DNA of 47,851 nt from an uncultured Alphaproteobacteria bacterium (lineage in GTDB: Bacteria > Pseudomonadota > Alphaproteobacteria > HIMB59 > GCA-002718135), in NCBI GenBank assembly GCA_902518985.1, contig CABYIF010000006.1:1-47851 (forward strand). Direction: 5' to 3'. Shown one piece after another: positions 1 through 9,355 of the stretch (the first letter of the stretch is position 1; every line of letters begins with the position of its first letter). A model generated the notes under the pieces. It had not been told where the DNA came from. It did not search any database and saw only the letters and a list, made by a program, of their open reading frames with translations. The translations under genes and the position numbers were made by a program.

Positions 1-14
1 GTTCTTTATATTTA

Positions 15-629
15 TCAATTTAATACTTTATTATTTGAAATATAAATTGGTTTTAAAATTTCATTTTTCTGAAAGTTTAATTTAGAATGATTTTTTAATA
101 ACTCTTCTGCAAAAGAAAATTTATATTGTTTGATTTTTTTGATTTCTAAATTTAATTTAGAAATATTATAAAATATTGTATCGATCTGATTGGGAATAAT
201 AAAACTACCATTTTCAATTTTTGAATACATAATTTTATTATTTTTTTCTAAATAACAAAAAAATTTTTGTTCGTTTGCTGATTCAAGATAGAAACCAGAG
301 CTATTTTTATTATTTATATTTAATTTAAAATTAATAATATCAGAAATTGAGAAGGAGCATAAATGTATATCTTTCAAAATATGTAGACCAGAAACAAAGG
401 CAGCACCGACCCTGAGACTTGTATAGGATCCTGGGCCAATAGTAATTACAATTTTCTCTAAATTTTGTATCAAATTCAAATCTTTATTTAGGCCTATAAA
501 AGCCTGAAAAATATTATCACTCAATTTATCTGACTCATTATCAATTATTTTCCTATGAAGTATTACTTTGTTGTCTTCAATTACCAAAAATTCTGGTAAT
601 GGTGAAATAACATCTAGAAATAATAACAT
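15..629 (-). CDS. tsaB: TsaB-like tRNA threonylcarbamoyladenosine biosynthesis protein
   Basis: TsaB is the inactive ASKHA-fold partner of TsaD and TsaE, which together place the threonylcarbamoyl group on A37 of ANN-decoding tRNAs. The 204-aa product begins in the family way, with a short beta strand ending in Asp (LLFLD), and carries GPGSYTSLRVG near residue 65, matching the family signature GPGSFTGLRIG. The C-terminal half is divergent and Lys/Asn-rich, as expected in an A+T-rich genome. The stop is 15 bases from the window edge, so the next gene (often rimI) is not visible. The ATG abuts the start of the divergent deacetylase gene. The call rests mainly on the N-terminal motif. Confidence 0.85.
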   Translation of the reverse strand: MLLFLDVISPLPEFLVIEDNKVILHRKIIDNESDKLSDNIFQAFIGLNKDLNLIQNLEKIVITIGPGSYTSLRVGAAFVSGLHILKDIHLCSFSISDIINFKLNINNKNSSGFYLESANEQKFFCYLEKNNKIMYSKIENGSFIIPNQIDTIFYNISKLNLEIKKIKQYKFSFAEELLKNHSKLNFQKNEILKPIYISNNKVLN

Positions 630-632
630 ATG
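627..632. promoter_or_regulatory. Abutting divergent start codons (CATATG)
   Basis: The start codon of tsaB on the minus strand (cat, 627-629) and that of the deacetylase on the plus strand (atg, 630-632) form one CATATG with no base between them. Each gene's promoter and ribosome-binding region must therefore lie inside the other's coding sequence, unless transcripts are leaderless or a start is wrong. Both starts fit their protein families, which argues against simple misannotation. Confidence 0.6.
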
Positions 633-1661
633 GTATTAACTAAATATATTTTCTTACAAATAATAAAAAGTGTTTCTTTGATATTTTTATTTATATCTGC
701 AGTTAATGCTACAAATATAAAGAATTCCGCTACAGTTTTTATGTATCATAAATTTGGAGTATCTAAATACCCCTCAACTAGTGTAACAATTGAGCAGCTT
801 GAAAGTCATATAAATGAACTTATTAAAGAAGAATATAATATACTTTCGCTAGATTTTATAGTTGATACAATAATTAATGATGGTGATCTTCCAAAGAACG
901 CGATTGGTATTAGTATTGATGATGCCGATAAGTCATTTTTAGAAATTGGATGGCCATATTTTAAAAAAAATAATATTCCTGTAACACTTTTTGTGACTAC
1001 TGGAACAATTGTTAAGAATAACAAAAACTACATAAATTGGGATCAAATAAGACAGCTTAAAAAAGAAGGTGTTACTATAGGTGCGCACTCACATACTCAC
1101 GAGCATATGCCTGACCTTGATATTGATGATGTAAAAACTGAAATTGAATTATCCAATAAAATATTTCTAAGAGAACTTGGCGAAATTCCTACTTTATTTG
1201 CATTTCCTTATGGCGAAACAAATAGTGAAATAATAGAATTAATAAAAGAATATAAATTTAAAGTTGCATTTGGACAACACTCAGGAGTTATTAATGAAAC
1301 TTCTAATATGTATTATTTACCAAGGTTTTCACTAAATGAAAAGTATGGTGAAATAGAGAGAGTAATATTTGCTGCTAAATCAAAAGGATTGGGTGTTTAT
1401 GATTTTATACCAAGTAATCCTTCCATTAATGAAAATCCACCATTTATAGGATTTTCTCTTTTAGATGAAAAACTCTCCAATTCACTTAACTGTTTTATTT
1501 TTGATATGAAAGGTCAAGTTGAAAGAGAAATATTTAAATTTAATGAGAGAATTGAAATAAGATTATCTAGAGAATTATCTAAAGGAAGATCAAGAATGAA
1601 TTGTACAGCTAAAGACTCTTCGGGAAAATGGAGATGGTTTGGACATCAATTTTATAATTAA
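630..1661 (+). CDS. Exported polysaccharide deacetylase (NodB/PgaB-like)
   Basis: This is a carbohydrate esterase family 4 type deacetylase that would remove acetyl groups from N-acetylated glycans in the cell envelope. Residues 1-27 look like a signal peptide (KYIFLQIIKSVSLIFLFISAVNA). The NodB domain follows, with VFMYHKFG as motif entry, SIDDADKSF in place of the usual TFDDG with the Asp pair kept, the metal-binding HSHTHEHM, and FAFPYGE. About 100 residues after the NodB domain have no recognisable fold. It is convergent with the Bax-like gene, with one base between the stops. The substrate cannot be read from the sequence. Confidence 0.85.
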   Translation: MVLTKYIFLQIIKSVSLIFLFISAVNATNIKNSATVFMYHKFGVSKYPSTSVTIEQLESHINELIKEEYNILSLDFIVDTIINDGDLPKNAIGISIDDADKSFLEIGWPYFKKNNIPVTLFVTTGTIVKNNKNYINWDQIRQLKKEGVTIGAHSHTHEHMPDLDIDDVKTEIELSNKIFLRELGEIPTLFAFPYGETNSEIIELIKEYKFKVAFGQHSGVINETSNMYYLPRFSLNEKYGEIERVIFAAKSKGLGVYDFIPSNPSINENPPFIGFSLLDEKLSNSLNCFIFDMKGQVEREIFKFNERIEIRLSRELSKGRSRMNCTAKDSSGKWRWFGHQFYN

Positions 1662-1662
1662 A

Positions 1663-2622
1663 TTAATAAGATATAACTTTTAAATCGTATTTATAAAAAT
1701 TATTTTTTTCTATTACTGCATTTAAAGTATTAACATAATTGTTATCTTCAGCGTAAGTGTTTAACTCGTAGACTAAAAGACCTATTTCAGAAAAATTATT
1801 TTTATTTCTCATTACATTTCTGACTGCTCTAAAATTATTATAGGCTTTATGAGAGTTTATGTTTCTAAAGTAAGATGAAACACTGCTGTTGTATGAGTTG
1901 AACGATTTAATTAGATGTTTATCTCCATATTCTCTTTTCAAAGGGACAACTCCTTTAGATTGGTCATATGTATATTCTCCAAAAAGAGCGTTATACTCTT
2001 TAGCAAATCTAGATTTTCCCCAACCGCTCTCAATCGCTGCCTGAGCTAATGCAATAGAGTTAGGTATCACATCAACATTTGATAATATTTCGTTAATTAA
2101 ATCTAGTTTGTGTTTATTTGAGGAGTTAATATTATATTTTTTAGCAATATTGTTTAATTTACGGATTTCTTTACTGTTTAGAGTTTTAAAAGTATCTAAC
2201 TTTATTTTAAGATCATTAACAAAATTTCTTGTAGTAATTATATTTTGATTTTCATTAATAATTATAGGTAAAACAGCTTTAACGAATTCTTTTTTATTTG
2301 TATCTAAATGATCATAATCAATATCTGTCAGATTTGATATTAAGTCTAGTTTAATTTTGTTATCAATTTTAGATATGATTTTTGGGTTTAAAGGCTTAGA
2401 CCTTATCTTTACTAAAAACTTACTACTCAAAACCTCAGATATTGGGGGATCTTTTAAAGTGATTTCCTTTTCTGAATATAAACTGTTTATTTGTTTAGAA
2501 GTTTTAGAATTGGTTTCAATAGAAATTTGATATAGTTTGTTATAACCTAAAAGGCCATTACTAATAAAAATTAATCCAACAAGTAGGGCTGGAAAACAAA
2601 AAAAATTTAGCAATTTATGCAT
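1663..2622 (-). CDS. Bax-like glucosaminidase-domain protein
   Basis: The 319-aa product has one N-terminal hydrophobic segment (signal anchor) and a long polar linker. The C-terminal glucosaminidase/Bax domain carries IALAQAAIESGWGKSRFAKEYNALFGEYT, in which the Glu of AAIESGWG is the expected catalytic acid. Such proteins are thought to cleave peptidoglycan beta-N-acetylglucosaminyl bonds. The ORF track starts at a TTG at 2625; I prefer the adjacent ATG at 2622 (MHKLLNFF). The gene overlaps the end of the Nfu gene by 8 bases, so it is probably co-transcribed and translationally coupled. The region between anchor and domain is unrecognised. Confidence 0.8.
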   Translation of the reverse strand: MHKLLNFFCFPALLVGLIFISNGLLGYNKLYQISIETNSKTSKQINSLYSEKEITLKDPPISEVLSSKFLVKIRSKPLNPKIISKIDNKIKLDLISNLTDIDYDHLDTNKKEFVKAVLPIIINENQNIITTRNFVNDLKIKLDTFKTLNSKEIRKLNNIAKKYNINSSNKHKLDLINEILSNVDVIPNSIALAQAAIESGWGKSRFAKEYNALFGEYTYDQSKGVVPLKREYGDKHLIKSFNSYNSSVSSYFRNINSHKAYNNFRAVRNVMRNKNNFSEIGLLVYELNTYAEDNNYVNTLNAVIEKNNFYKYDLKVISY

Positions 2623-3178
2623 CAACTGGTCTTACCTCTTGTACTTCGGGTACATAATGCTTTAACATATTTTCAATTCCCATTTTTAAAGTCGCAGTCG
2701 AACTTGGACAACCTGAGCACGCTCCTTGCATATGAAGATACACAATACCATCTTTAAAACTGTCATATATTATATCACCACCATCCATGGCAACTGCTGG
2801 TCTTACTCTTGTATCAAGTAATTCTTTAATTTGCTTAACGATGTCTGAGTCATTTTCATTTTGCGACAAAGACTCGTTACTTTTGTTTTCTTCTTTTGAA
2901 ATAGTTTCATCATCCGAGTTATAGTGATCAATTATTGAAGCGAGTATTAATGGTTTCATAGTTTGCCAATCAATTGATTGACCTTTTGTAATAGTTATAA
3001 AATCACTCCCAAAAAATACACCTTCAACACCCTCAACTTTAAATAACCTTTTGGCAAAAGGCGAGTTTAATGCTGAATTGACATCTTGAAAGAAAGCAGT
3101 ACCATCTTCCATAACTACTTTTCCAGGCAGAAACTTTAAAGTTTGTGGGTTCGGAGTCTGTTCAGTCTGTATAAACAT
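2615..3178 (-). CDS. NifU-domain Fe-S carrier (Nfu family)
   Basis: Nfu proteins receive 4Fe-4S clusters from the assembly machinery and pass them to client enzymes. The N-terminal Nfu_N domain (residues 1 to about 90) opens with MFIQTEQTPNPQTLKFLPG, typical of alphaproteobacterial and mitochondrial Nfu1. An acidic Ser/Asn/Glu linker follows. The C-terminal NifU domain carries the cluster-binding CxxC in GACSGCPSSTATLK. The 187-aa length matches the family. It is transcribed after trpS on the same strand with a 74-bp gap and is followed by the overlapping Bax-like gene. Confidence 0.93.
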   Translation of the reverse strand: MFIQTEQTPNPQTLKFLPGKVVMEDGTAFFQDVNSALNSPFAKRLFKVEGVEGVFFGSDFITITKGQSIDWQTMKPLILASIIDHYNSDDETISKEENKSNESLSQNENDSDIVKQIKELLDTRVRPAVAMDGGDIIYDSFKDGIVYLHMQGACSGCPSSTATLKMGIENMLKHYVPEVQEVRPVDA

Positions 3179-3252
3179 AATATCCTATATATAGTTATTA
3201 ATATGTCTTTCGTATGAATTTTGTTAAAAAAAAATAAAAATTTGGGGAATTT

Positions 3253-4260
3253 TTAGCCTAAAAAACCAATAATTTCTTTTGTTTTAGCTAAAACAGGTTC
3301 AGCAACGGTAATTGCTTTGTCTTTTCCCTCTTTTAAAACTGTGTCTATAAAAGCAAAATCGCTTTTTAGTTTGTTCATTTCTAGGGTAATTGGCTCAAGT
3401 TTTGATACAGCTAAATCAATTAAGTCCTTCTTGAATAAGGAAAATTCTTTACCTTTATATTTGTTAATAATATCTTCTAGTGAATTATTTTGAAGTGATG
3501 CATAAATAGAGACTAAATTTTGTGCCTCAGGTCTGGAATTTAAATCTTTTACATACTCGGGTAAGGGTAATGGATCTGTTTTTGCCTTTTTAATTTTAAG
3601 AGTAATGTCATCTGCAGTATCTGTAAGCATAATTCGCGAATAATCAGATGGGTCCGATTTGCTCATCTTCTTAGACCCATCTCGTAAACTCATTACTCTT
3701 GTTGCTTGTCCAAAAATTAGAGGCTCCGGTATTGGAAATAAATCTGTCTTAAAATCATTATTAAATTTTTGTGCAATATCTCTGGTTAGTTCCAAATGTT
3801 GTTTTTGATCATCACCAACAGGAACATGGGTTGCTAAATAAATTAAAATATCTGCAGCCATTAGTGTTGGGTAAGAAAATAAACCAACAGAAACATTCTC
3901 GCTATTTTTACCTGCTTTATCTTTAAATTGTGTCATACGGTTCAACCAGCCCATTCGTGCGACACAGTTAAATATCCAAGCAAGCTGCGCATGTTGAGGA
4001 ACTTGAGATTGAACAAAAATATTATTTTTTTTGGGATCAATACCAGAGGCTATAAATGCAGCAGTCACTTCTCTTGTTTTATCTGCTAATACTTTTGGAT
4101 CTTGCCATACTGTTATTGCGTGTAAATCAACTACACAAAAGAAACATTCATATTCTTTTTGAAGTGATACAAAATTTTTTATAGCTCCAAGATAATTTCC
4201 TAGATGCAAATCACCAGACGGCTGAACACCAGATAGGATTCTTTTTGTTGGTTTTTGCAT
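3253..4260 (-). CDS. trpS: Tryptophanyl-tRNA synthetase
   Basis: This class I aminoacyl-tRNA synthetase charges tRNA-Trp. The 335-aa length is usual for bacterial TrpS. The HIGH-like motif is in [17 protein letters not shown] near residue 10, and the KMSKS loop is present as [22 protein letters not shown] and [13 protein letters not shown] are further family blocks. Its ATG is one base from the end of murJ, so it sits in a murJ-trpS-nfu-bax run on the minus strand, an arrangement familiar in alphaproteobacteria. Confidence 0.97.
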   Translation of the reverse strand: MQKPTKRILSGVQPSGDLHLGNYLGAIKNFVSLQKEYECFFCVVDLHAITVWQDPKVLADKTREVTAAFIASGIDPKKNNIFVQSQVPQHAQLAWIFNCVARMGWLNRMTQFKDKAGKNSENVSVGLFSYPTLMAADILIYLATHVPVGDDQKQHLELTRDIAQKFNNDFKTDLFPIPEPLIFGQATRVMSLRDGSKKMSKSDPSDYSRIMLTDTADDITLKIKKAKTDPLPLPEYVKDLNSRPEAQNLVSIYASLQNNSLEDIINKYKGKEFSLFKKDLIDLAVSKLEPITLEMNKLKSDFAFIDTVLKEGKDKAITVAEPVLAKTKEIIGFLG

Positions 4261-4261
4261 T

Positions 4262-5809
4262 TTAATTTTTTAAATATTGTCTTAGTTGATTAATGGTTAA
4301 AACTTTTAACATAATTACTAAGGCAAGATAAATAATTATAGTCAAAAAGATTGTTAGAAGTAAAAATAAAGAATTTAGAAGAATTGAATTATTAACAAAA
4401 TCCTCAAAGATTATTACTTTTAGGCCATATACACCTAAAATAAGCACTATGGAGCTTATTAGAATCTTTATAGAATTACCTATTAATAATCTGTCAAATT
4501 TGAAGTTATTTCTTAGAGACAACATAAGATAGAGTAATAAAGCATTGATCCAAGCGCTTATAGCGGTGGCTAAAGCGATACCCATTTCACGCATTGATTC
4601 AATTAATAATAAAGAGAGCATAATATTACTAATGACACTTACAATGGAAATATAAAGTGGTGTTTTCGTATCTTCTCGAGCAAAAAAACAAGAAACAAGA
4701 ACTTTAATAATTATGTAAGCTGGTAAACCTAAAGCAAAGTATCCAAGAACTCTAGCAGTATAAAAAGTATCTTCTTGTAAAAATGCGCCGCGCTCAAATA
4801 AAATATAAATTATTGGTTCGGCTAAGATAAATAATCCAATTGCTGATGGTAAAGAAATTAATAAAGAAAATTCTATAGATCTATTTTGAATATTATGAGT
4901 AGTTTCTTGATCAGTTTGTTTAATAGCTTTTGATAGATTGGGTAATAAAACTATTCCAAGTGCTATTCCAAAAATGGCAAGTGGGAGTTGGTTAAGTCGA
5001 TCAGCATAATAAATATGACTGATGGCACCTACTGGTAAGAGTGAAGCAATGATTGTTCCAATGACAATATTTAATTGGATAACACCAGAACCAACAATAC
5101 CTGGTAAAAATAATTGAAAAAACTTTTTGAGTTTTTCGTTTAAAACAGGAATTCGAAGACGGGGTCTATAAAAATTTAAAACTTCTCTATATAAATATAG
5201 AAATTGGAAAAGACCTCCAATTAAAACACCATATGACAGTGCATGTCCTGCACTTGGTAATAGAGGTGTTAAAAAAAATAATGAAAGTATAAAGCTAATG
5301 TTAAGTATTGCGGGAGCAAAAGCACCTGCTGCAAACCTCTCATGCACATTATTGATAGAAGTAAAGTGAGCAGCAAGGGAAATAAAAATCAAATATGGGA
5401 ATATAATTTTACCAAAATGAACTGCTAGTTCATACGCTTCTTTGTTATCCGTAAAACCAGGTGCCAATATTTGAATGATGTAAGGCATTCCAAAGAAAAA
5501 AAGGATAGTCAAAACCACCGTAGCAATTAGTAGCATTGAGGTTGTATTCTCAACAAATTCCGATGCTTCATGGTCATCTTTTGGATTAAGAACAACACCA
5601 GAGAAAACTGGGATTAATGCAGCACTGTAGGCTCCTTCTGCTAGGACACGGCGAAAGAAATTAGGAATACGAAATGCTACGAAGAAAGCATCAGCCATTA
5701 CCGTCGATCCAAGATATCTTGCTATTAATATGTCACGGATAAAACCTAATACTCGACTTAAAAACGTATAGAAGCTGACAGTAAAGAATGACCTAAAAAG
5801 ACTCTTCAT
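4262..5809 (-). CDS. murJ: Lipid II flippase MurJ
   Basis: MurJ (MviN) moves lipid II across the inner membrane for peptidoglycan synthesis. The 515-aa product has about 14 hydrophobic segments and the family's N-terminal signature [19 protein letters not shown]. Arg in GFIRD and in FRVPN-like [15 protein letters not shown] fit residues lining the MurJ cavity. It is the first gene of the minus-strand run. The 179-bp region upstream is shared with the divergent PiT-like gene and holds a Pho-box-like repeat. Confidence 0.96.
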   Translation of the reverse strand: MKSLFRSFFTVSFYTFLSRVLGFIRDILIARYLGSTVMADAFFVAFRIPNFFRRVLAEGAYSAALIPVFSGVVLNPKDDHEASEFVENTTSMLLIATVVLTILFFFGMPYIIQILAPGFTDNKEAYELAVHFGKIIFPYLIFISLAAHFTSINNVHERFAAGAFAPAILNISFILSLFFLTPLLPSAGHALSYGVLIGGLFQFLYLYREVLNFYRPRLRIPVLNEKLKKFFQLFLPGIVGSGVIQLNIVIGTIIASLLPVGAISHIYYADRLNQLPLAIFGIALGIVLLPNLSKAIKQTDQETTHNIQNRSIEFSLLISLPSAIGLFILAEPIIYILFERGAFLQEDTFYTARVLGYFALGLPAYIIIKVLVSCFFAREDTKTPLYISIVSVISNIMLSLLLIESMREMGIALATAISAWINALLLYLMLSLRNNFKFDRLLIGNSIKILISSIVLILGVYGLKVIIFEDFVNNSILLNSLFLLLTIFLTIIIYLALVIMLKVLTINQLRQYLKN

Positions 5810-5897
5810 AAGATAGTTTTATAGTTTGAATAGTGATTTGTATAAATGAATTTTAGGGCCTAATTATGCCCAAAGCTATAACCTGCAGATCTTATAT

Positions 5898-5915
5898 GTT
5901 ACAGATTTGTTACAG
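5898..5915 (-). promoter_or_regulatory. Candidate Pho box (PhoB site)
   Basis: Read on the minus strand this is CTGTAACAAATCTGTAAC: two identical 7-mers CTGTAAC with an 11-bp period. The known PhoB box is CTGTCAT-N4-CTGTMAY, so the second half matches fully and the first partly. It lies 74-91 bp upstream of the PiT-like gene and about 90 bp upstream of murJ. Its orientation points toward murJ, but phosphate control of the PiT-like gene is the simpler reading. No equally good site was found in front of plcP, the DUF47 gene or phnW. Confidence 0.55.
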
Positions 5916-5988
5916 AAGTATTATTTTTTTATCAAATCAAATAATTTATCTTTCGAATCTAATTTTAAATAAATATATGAGTTGAAAA

Positions 5989-6948
5989 ATGGAGTTAACC
6001 TTAATTTATACTATAATAGGTTTTGGACTTGCAGCATATTCTGTTATTGCAAACGACTCTGTTCAAACTCTCGGAACATTTATAGCTTCAAACCAACGCT
6101 TTAAATGGTACTGGTTAGCTACTGCTGGCTCTGCTGTACTAGCATTTACACTTATATATGGGTGGAACATTAACGACGGTGATATTACCTTTGGACGTTT
6201 AAATAAAATTCCATATCAAACTATTCAGTGGTACCACGCTGCGGCTCCATTAATTTTAGTACTTCTTACAAGAGGTGGAATTCCAGTATCTACTACTTTT
6301 TTAGTTTTGTCTGCTTTTGCATCAACAGTCGTATTAGAAAAAGTTCTGATGAAATCTGTAATTGGTTACGGATTAGCAGCAATGATAGCGTATATGGTTT
6401 GGATTGGTGTAAGTTATTTTATCAATGAAAAATTTGATAAAGTTCAAGATAAGCACAGAAGACCATGGGTAATAGCTCAATGGTGTACAACTGGTTTTCT
6501 TTGGTACACTTGGTTGAGCCATGATATTGCGAATATAGCTGTCTTCCTTCCTCGTGAACTTCCATTCAGTTTATTAATAGGAATCATTGCTCTATTAAGT
6601 GTTCTCTTATTTTATATCTTTTGGGATAGAGGCGGACGTATTCAACGAGTTGTTTATTCAAAAACTGGAACACGTTATACTCGTTCAGCCACTATAATAG
6701 ATTTTGTTTATGCAATCATTCTACTCTACTTTAAGCAATACAATGATATTCCAATGTCAACTACATGGGTCTTTGTTGGCTTATTATGTGGAAGAGAATT
6801 AGCAATTTCCACAATGAACAAAGATTATAAACTTCGTTATGTCTTTCCATTGATTGGAAAAGATTTTCTAAAAATGATTTTTGGATTAACAGTATCAGTA
6901 GGAATTGTTTTATCAATTCATTATGTTTTAATACCAAACGGTTTTTAA
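5989..6948 (+). CDS. Atypical PiT/PHO4-like permease
   Basis: This 319-aa protein has about nine hydrophobic segments and two copies of a PiT-type signature. The first half has VIANDSVQTLGTFIASN (compare GANDAANVFGTAVG in PiT) and GIPVSTTFLVLSAF. The second half has YNDIPMSTTWVFVGLLCGREL. PiT carriers move metal-phosphate complexes with protons or sodium. The sequence is far from the classical PiT at 10377-11429, so the substrate could differ. Upstream lies a Pho-box-like repeat, which favours phosphate or another phosphorus compound. The stop overlaps the convergent SET gene by 4 bases. Confidence 0.7.
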   Translation: MELTLIYTIIGFGLAAYSVIANDSVQTLGTFIASNQRFKWYWLATAGSAVLAFTLIYGWNINDGDITFGRLNKIPYQTIQWYHAAAPLILVLLTRGGIPVSTTFLVLSAFASTVVLEKVLMKSVIGYGLAAMIAYMVWIGVSYFINEKFDKVQDKHRRPWVIAQWCTTGFLWYTWLSHDIANIAVFLPRELPFSLLIGIIALLSVLLFYIFWDRGGRIQRVVYSKTGTRYTRSATIIDFVYAIILLYFKQYNDIPMSTTWVFVGLLCGRELAISTMNKDYKLRYVFPLIGKDFLKMIFGLTVSVGIVLSIHYVLIPNGF

Positions 6949-7442
6949 AGTTTACCTTTTTTCTTTTTAAGTTCTTTTTTTAGTTTAGGCCAATCATTAT
7001 CACTTAAAATATAGCCTACACAATTTCTGTAACCACATTTACAAATATGATCAACAAAATCTGTATCAAATGGATAGCCATAATTGTAGAATAGTTCAGC
7101 TCCTTTTTCTATTCGTTTAATAGAAGAAATCCAGATTTCGTTATCTATAATGTCTACTTCACAGTTAGGATTGCATGAATGATTAATAAATTTTGCAAAA
7201 TTATAATCAACATCACCGTCTATGTCGTATCGCTTGTTTAGTTCAAAAACATAGACCATACCGTTATTTTTATCTTTTTTTGCTTTGCGTATTTGTTTAT
7301 CAGCTCTTTTGTCACCCTCTCTTTTTGTTACTTTATCCCCTATATATTGGATAACTTTTGAGCCTTTTTTGATGTCATTTTTGGCAAATAAACCTGATCC
7401 GTGAAGAGGAGATTTTTTTTTGAACCAGAGTTTTTGCGCCAT
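6945..7442 (-). CDS. SET-domain lysine methyltransferase-like protein
   Basis: SET domains use S-adenosylmethionine to methylate protein lysines. The 165-aa product is one compact SET domain: LHGSGLFAKNDIKKGSKVIQYIG at the start, FINHSCNPNC (residues 85-94) forming the cofactor pseudoknot, LFYNYGY near residue 120 with the catalytic Tyr, and a zinc-binding post-SET tail CKCGYRNCVGYIL. All key residues look intact. The target protein is unknown; in bacteria these are scattered and often thought to be of eukaryotic origin. It sits alone between two phosphorus genes, convergent with the first and divergent from plcP. Confidence 0.88.
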   Translation of the reverse strand: MAQKLWFKKKSPLHGSGLFAKNDIKKGSKVIQYIGDKVTKREGDKRADKQIRKAKKDKNNGMVYVFELNKRYDIDGDVDYNFAKFINHSCNPNCEVDIIDNEIWISSIKRIEKGAELFYNYGYPFDTDFVDHICKCGYRNCVGYILSDNDWPKLKKELKKKKGKL

Positions 7443-7537
7443 ATATATATGACTAATCTATTACATTACGAAGATATGCAAATAAATTATATTATAAAAT
7501 GTATCTTTTATGTATATAGACGCTTCTGTAAATTTAC

Positions 7538-8350
7538 ATGAAATTTGAAACTAACAAAAAATATTATCGTACAATCTGGATATCAGATACACATTTAGGT
7601 ACTAGTGGATGTAAAAGCTCAATGCTTTTAGAATTTTTAAAAGAGACAGATTCGGAATATTTATTCTTAGTAGGCGACATTGTTGATGGATGGCGTATGC
7701 GTAAGAAAATGTATTGGCCTCAAGAACACAATGATGTGGTTCAAAAAGTTCTGAAGAAAGCTAAGAATGGAACCAAGGTGGTACTTATCCCAGGCAATCA
7801 TGACGAGGTATTAAAAGATTTTACAAATTTTTCTTTTGGAGAAATTTCAATCAAAAATGAAGATAAGCATCAATTAGCCGATGGAAGAAAAGTTCTTATT
7901 ACTCACGGAGATGAATTTGATGCTGTCATTATTAATGCAAGATGGTTAGCCAAAGTTGGATCAGCACTTTATGAATATTTACTAAAATTAAATAATGTTT
8001 TTAATTTTGTTCGAAGAAAGATGGGTTTATCTTACTGGTCACTATCTCAATACTTAAAAAAGAAAACAAAGCATGCAACTAATTTTATTAGTAACTTTGA
8101 GTTTGCTGTGTCTGATAGAGCAAGAAGAGAAAATGCCGATGTTGTCGTATGTGGTCATATACATAGACCTGAAATAAAAGAATTAAATGGCGTCTTGTAT
8201 TGTAATGACGGCGATTGGATTGAAAGTTGCACAGCACTAGTTGAAGATGAAGTTGGTAATTTATCAATTTTAAATTGGCCAGTAGAAAGAGAAAAGTTAA
8301 AGTTAGTTTCTCTTGAAGAAAGGCGTAAAATTAAAGAGGATGCAGCATAA
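7538..8350 (+). CDS. plcP: PlcP-type phospholipase C (lipid remodelling)
   Basis: Calcineurin-like metallophosphoesterase of 270 aa. The metal motifs are in order: SDTHLGTSGC (residues 16-25), LVGDIVDGWRMR, IPGNHDE, THGDEFD and CGHIHRPE. The pattern SDxHLGT.GC...LVGDIVDGW...YWPQ.HNDVVQK, as I remember it, is that of PlcP in Sinorhizobium and marine alphaproteobacteria. PlcP cleaves phospholipid head groups under phosphate starvation, leaving diacylglycerol. LpxH (UDP-diacylglucosamine diphosphatase) is the related alternative, but the following overlapping glycosyltransferase gene is the known Agt partner, which decides for PlcP. Confidence 0.87.
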   Translation: MKFETNKKYYRTIWISDTHLGTSGCKSSMLLEFLKETDSEYLFLVGDIVDGWRMRKKMYWPQEHNDVVQKVLKKAKNGTKVVLIPGNHDEVLKDFTNFSFGEISIKNEDKHQLADGRKVLITHGDEFDAVIINARWLAKVGSALYEYLLKLNNVFNFVRRKMGLSYWSLSQYLKKKTKHATNFISNFEFAVSDRARRENADVVVCGHIHRPEIKELNGVLYCNDGDWIESCTALVEDEVGNLSILNWPVEREKLKLVSLEERRKIKEDAA

Positions 8351-9347
8351 AAAAATTGCTTTAGTAAGCGATGCATGGGTTCCTCAAGTAAATGGTGTCG
8401 TTACAACATTTCAAAGCATAATTCCTATTTTAGAAAATAAAGGTTTTGAAATTAAAATATTACATCCTGAGATGTTTAATAATTTTAGTTATCCTTGGTA
8501 CAAAGAAATAAAGATTTCATACAATACTAAAAAAGTTACTGAAAAATTTTTTAATGAATTTAATCCAGATATTGTTCATATAATCACAGAGGGCCCAGTA
8601 GGTTTTGCTGGTCGTAAGTACTGTCTTAAAAATAAACTAAAATATACTTCTTCCTTTCACACTCGTTTTCCTGATTATATTAAACAAAGAGCTTATATTC
8701 CTAAAAGCTTAACATATTCAATTTTAAGAAAACTTCATGATCATTCTTTAAATGTACTTGTTCCATCACTTTCAATGGTTGAGGAATTAGAGGAATATAA
8801 TTTCAAAAATTTAAAAGTATGGAATAGAGGGGTTGATACTGAATTGTTCAACCCAAATAAAAGGCATAGGAATGATAATGATATTAAACTAACTTATGTT
8901 GGAAGAGTTGCTATTGAAAAAAATATTGAAGAATTTTTAAAACTTAACGGGAATTATAATAAAACTGTTGTGGGTGATGGTCCTGAATTACAAAAATATA
9001 TAAAAAAGTATCCTGAGGTAGATTTTGTTGGATTGAAACGAGGTAAAGAACTTGCAGAATATTATGCAAATGCTGATGTATTTGTTTTTCCATCTAAAAC
9101 GGATACTTTAGGGAATGTAATACTTGAGGCTCTTGCTTGCGGAACGCCAATTGCTGCATTTCCTGTCACTGGACCAAAAGACATTCTTAAAGATTCTAAA
9201 ATAAATACACTTGATGACAGACTAGGTAATTCAGTAGATAAAGCTCTTAAAGTGGATAGAAATGATTGTCGTGATTTTGCTTTAAAATTTACGTGGGAAG
9301 ATTGTGCTAAAGAATTTCTAGACTCACAGATTGACTCTAAAAATTAA
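8340..9347 (+). CDS. agt: Agt-type diacylglycerol glycosyltransferase (GT4)
   Basis: GT-B fold glycosyltransferase of family 4 that probably adds glucose and/or glucuronic acid to the diacylglycerol released by PlcP. Motifs: ALVSDAWVPQVNGVVTTFQS at the N-terminus, SSFHTRFPDYIKQRAYIP, WNRGVDTELFNP, YVGRVAIEKNIEEFL, VGDGPEL and the donor-site FVFPSKTDTLGNVILEALACGTPIAA. The ORF track begins at 8313, but an AAAGAGG Shine-Dalgarno stretch and family alignment support the ATG at 8340 (MQHKKIALVSD). It overlaps the last 11 bases of plcP, so the two are coupled. Confidence 0.85.
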   Translation: MQHKKIALVSDAWVPQVNGVVTTFQSIIPILENKGFEIKILHPEMFNNFSYPWYKEIKISYNTKKVTEKFFNEFNPDIVHIITEGPVGFAGRKYCLKNKLKYTSSFHTRFPDYIKQRAYIPKSLTYSILRKLHDHSLNVLVPSLSMVEELEEYNFKNLKVWNRGVDTELFNPNKRHRNDNDIKLTYVGRVAIEKNIEEFLKLNGNYNKTVVGDGPELQKYIKKYPEVDFVGLKRGKELAEYYANADVFVFPSKTDTLGNVILEALACGTPIAAFPVTGPKDILKDSKINTLDDRLGNSVDKALKVDRNDCRDFALKFTWEDCAKEFLDSQIDSKN

Positions 9348-9355
9348 TAACTTTT

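Noticed and set aside
5856-5871. GGGC-N8-GCCC hairpin upstream of murJ
   Set aside because: Only four base pairs and no U run; not distinguishable from chance.
7538-8350. LpxH (lipid A UDP-diacylglucosamine diphosphatase)
   Set aside because: The SDTHLGTSGC and YWPQEHNDVVQK pattern and the overlapping agt gene point to PlcP.
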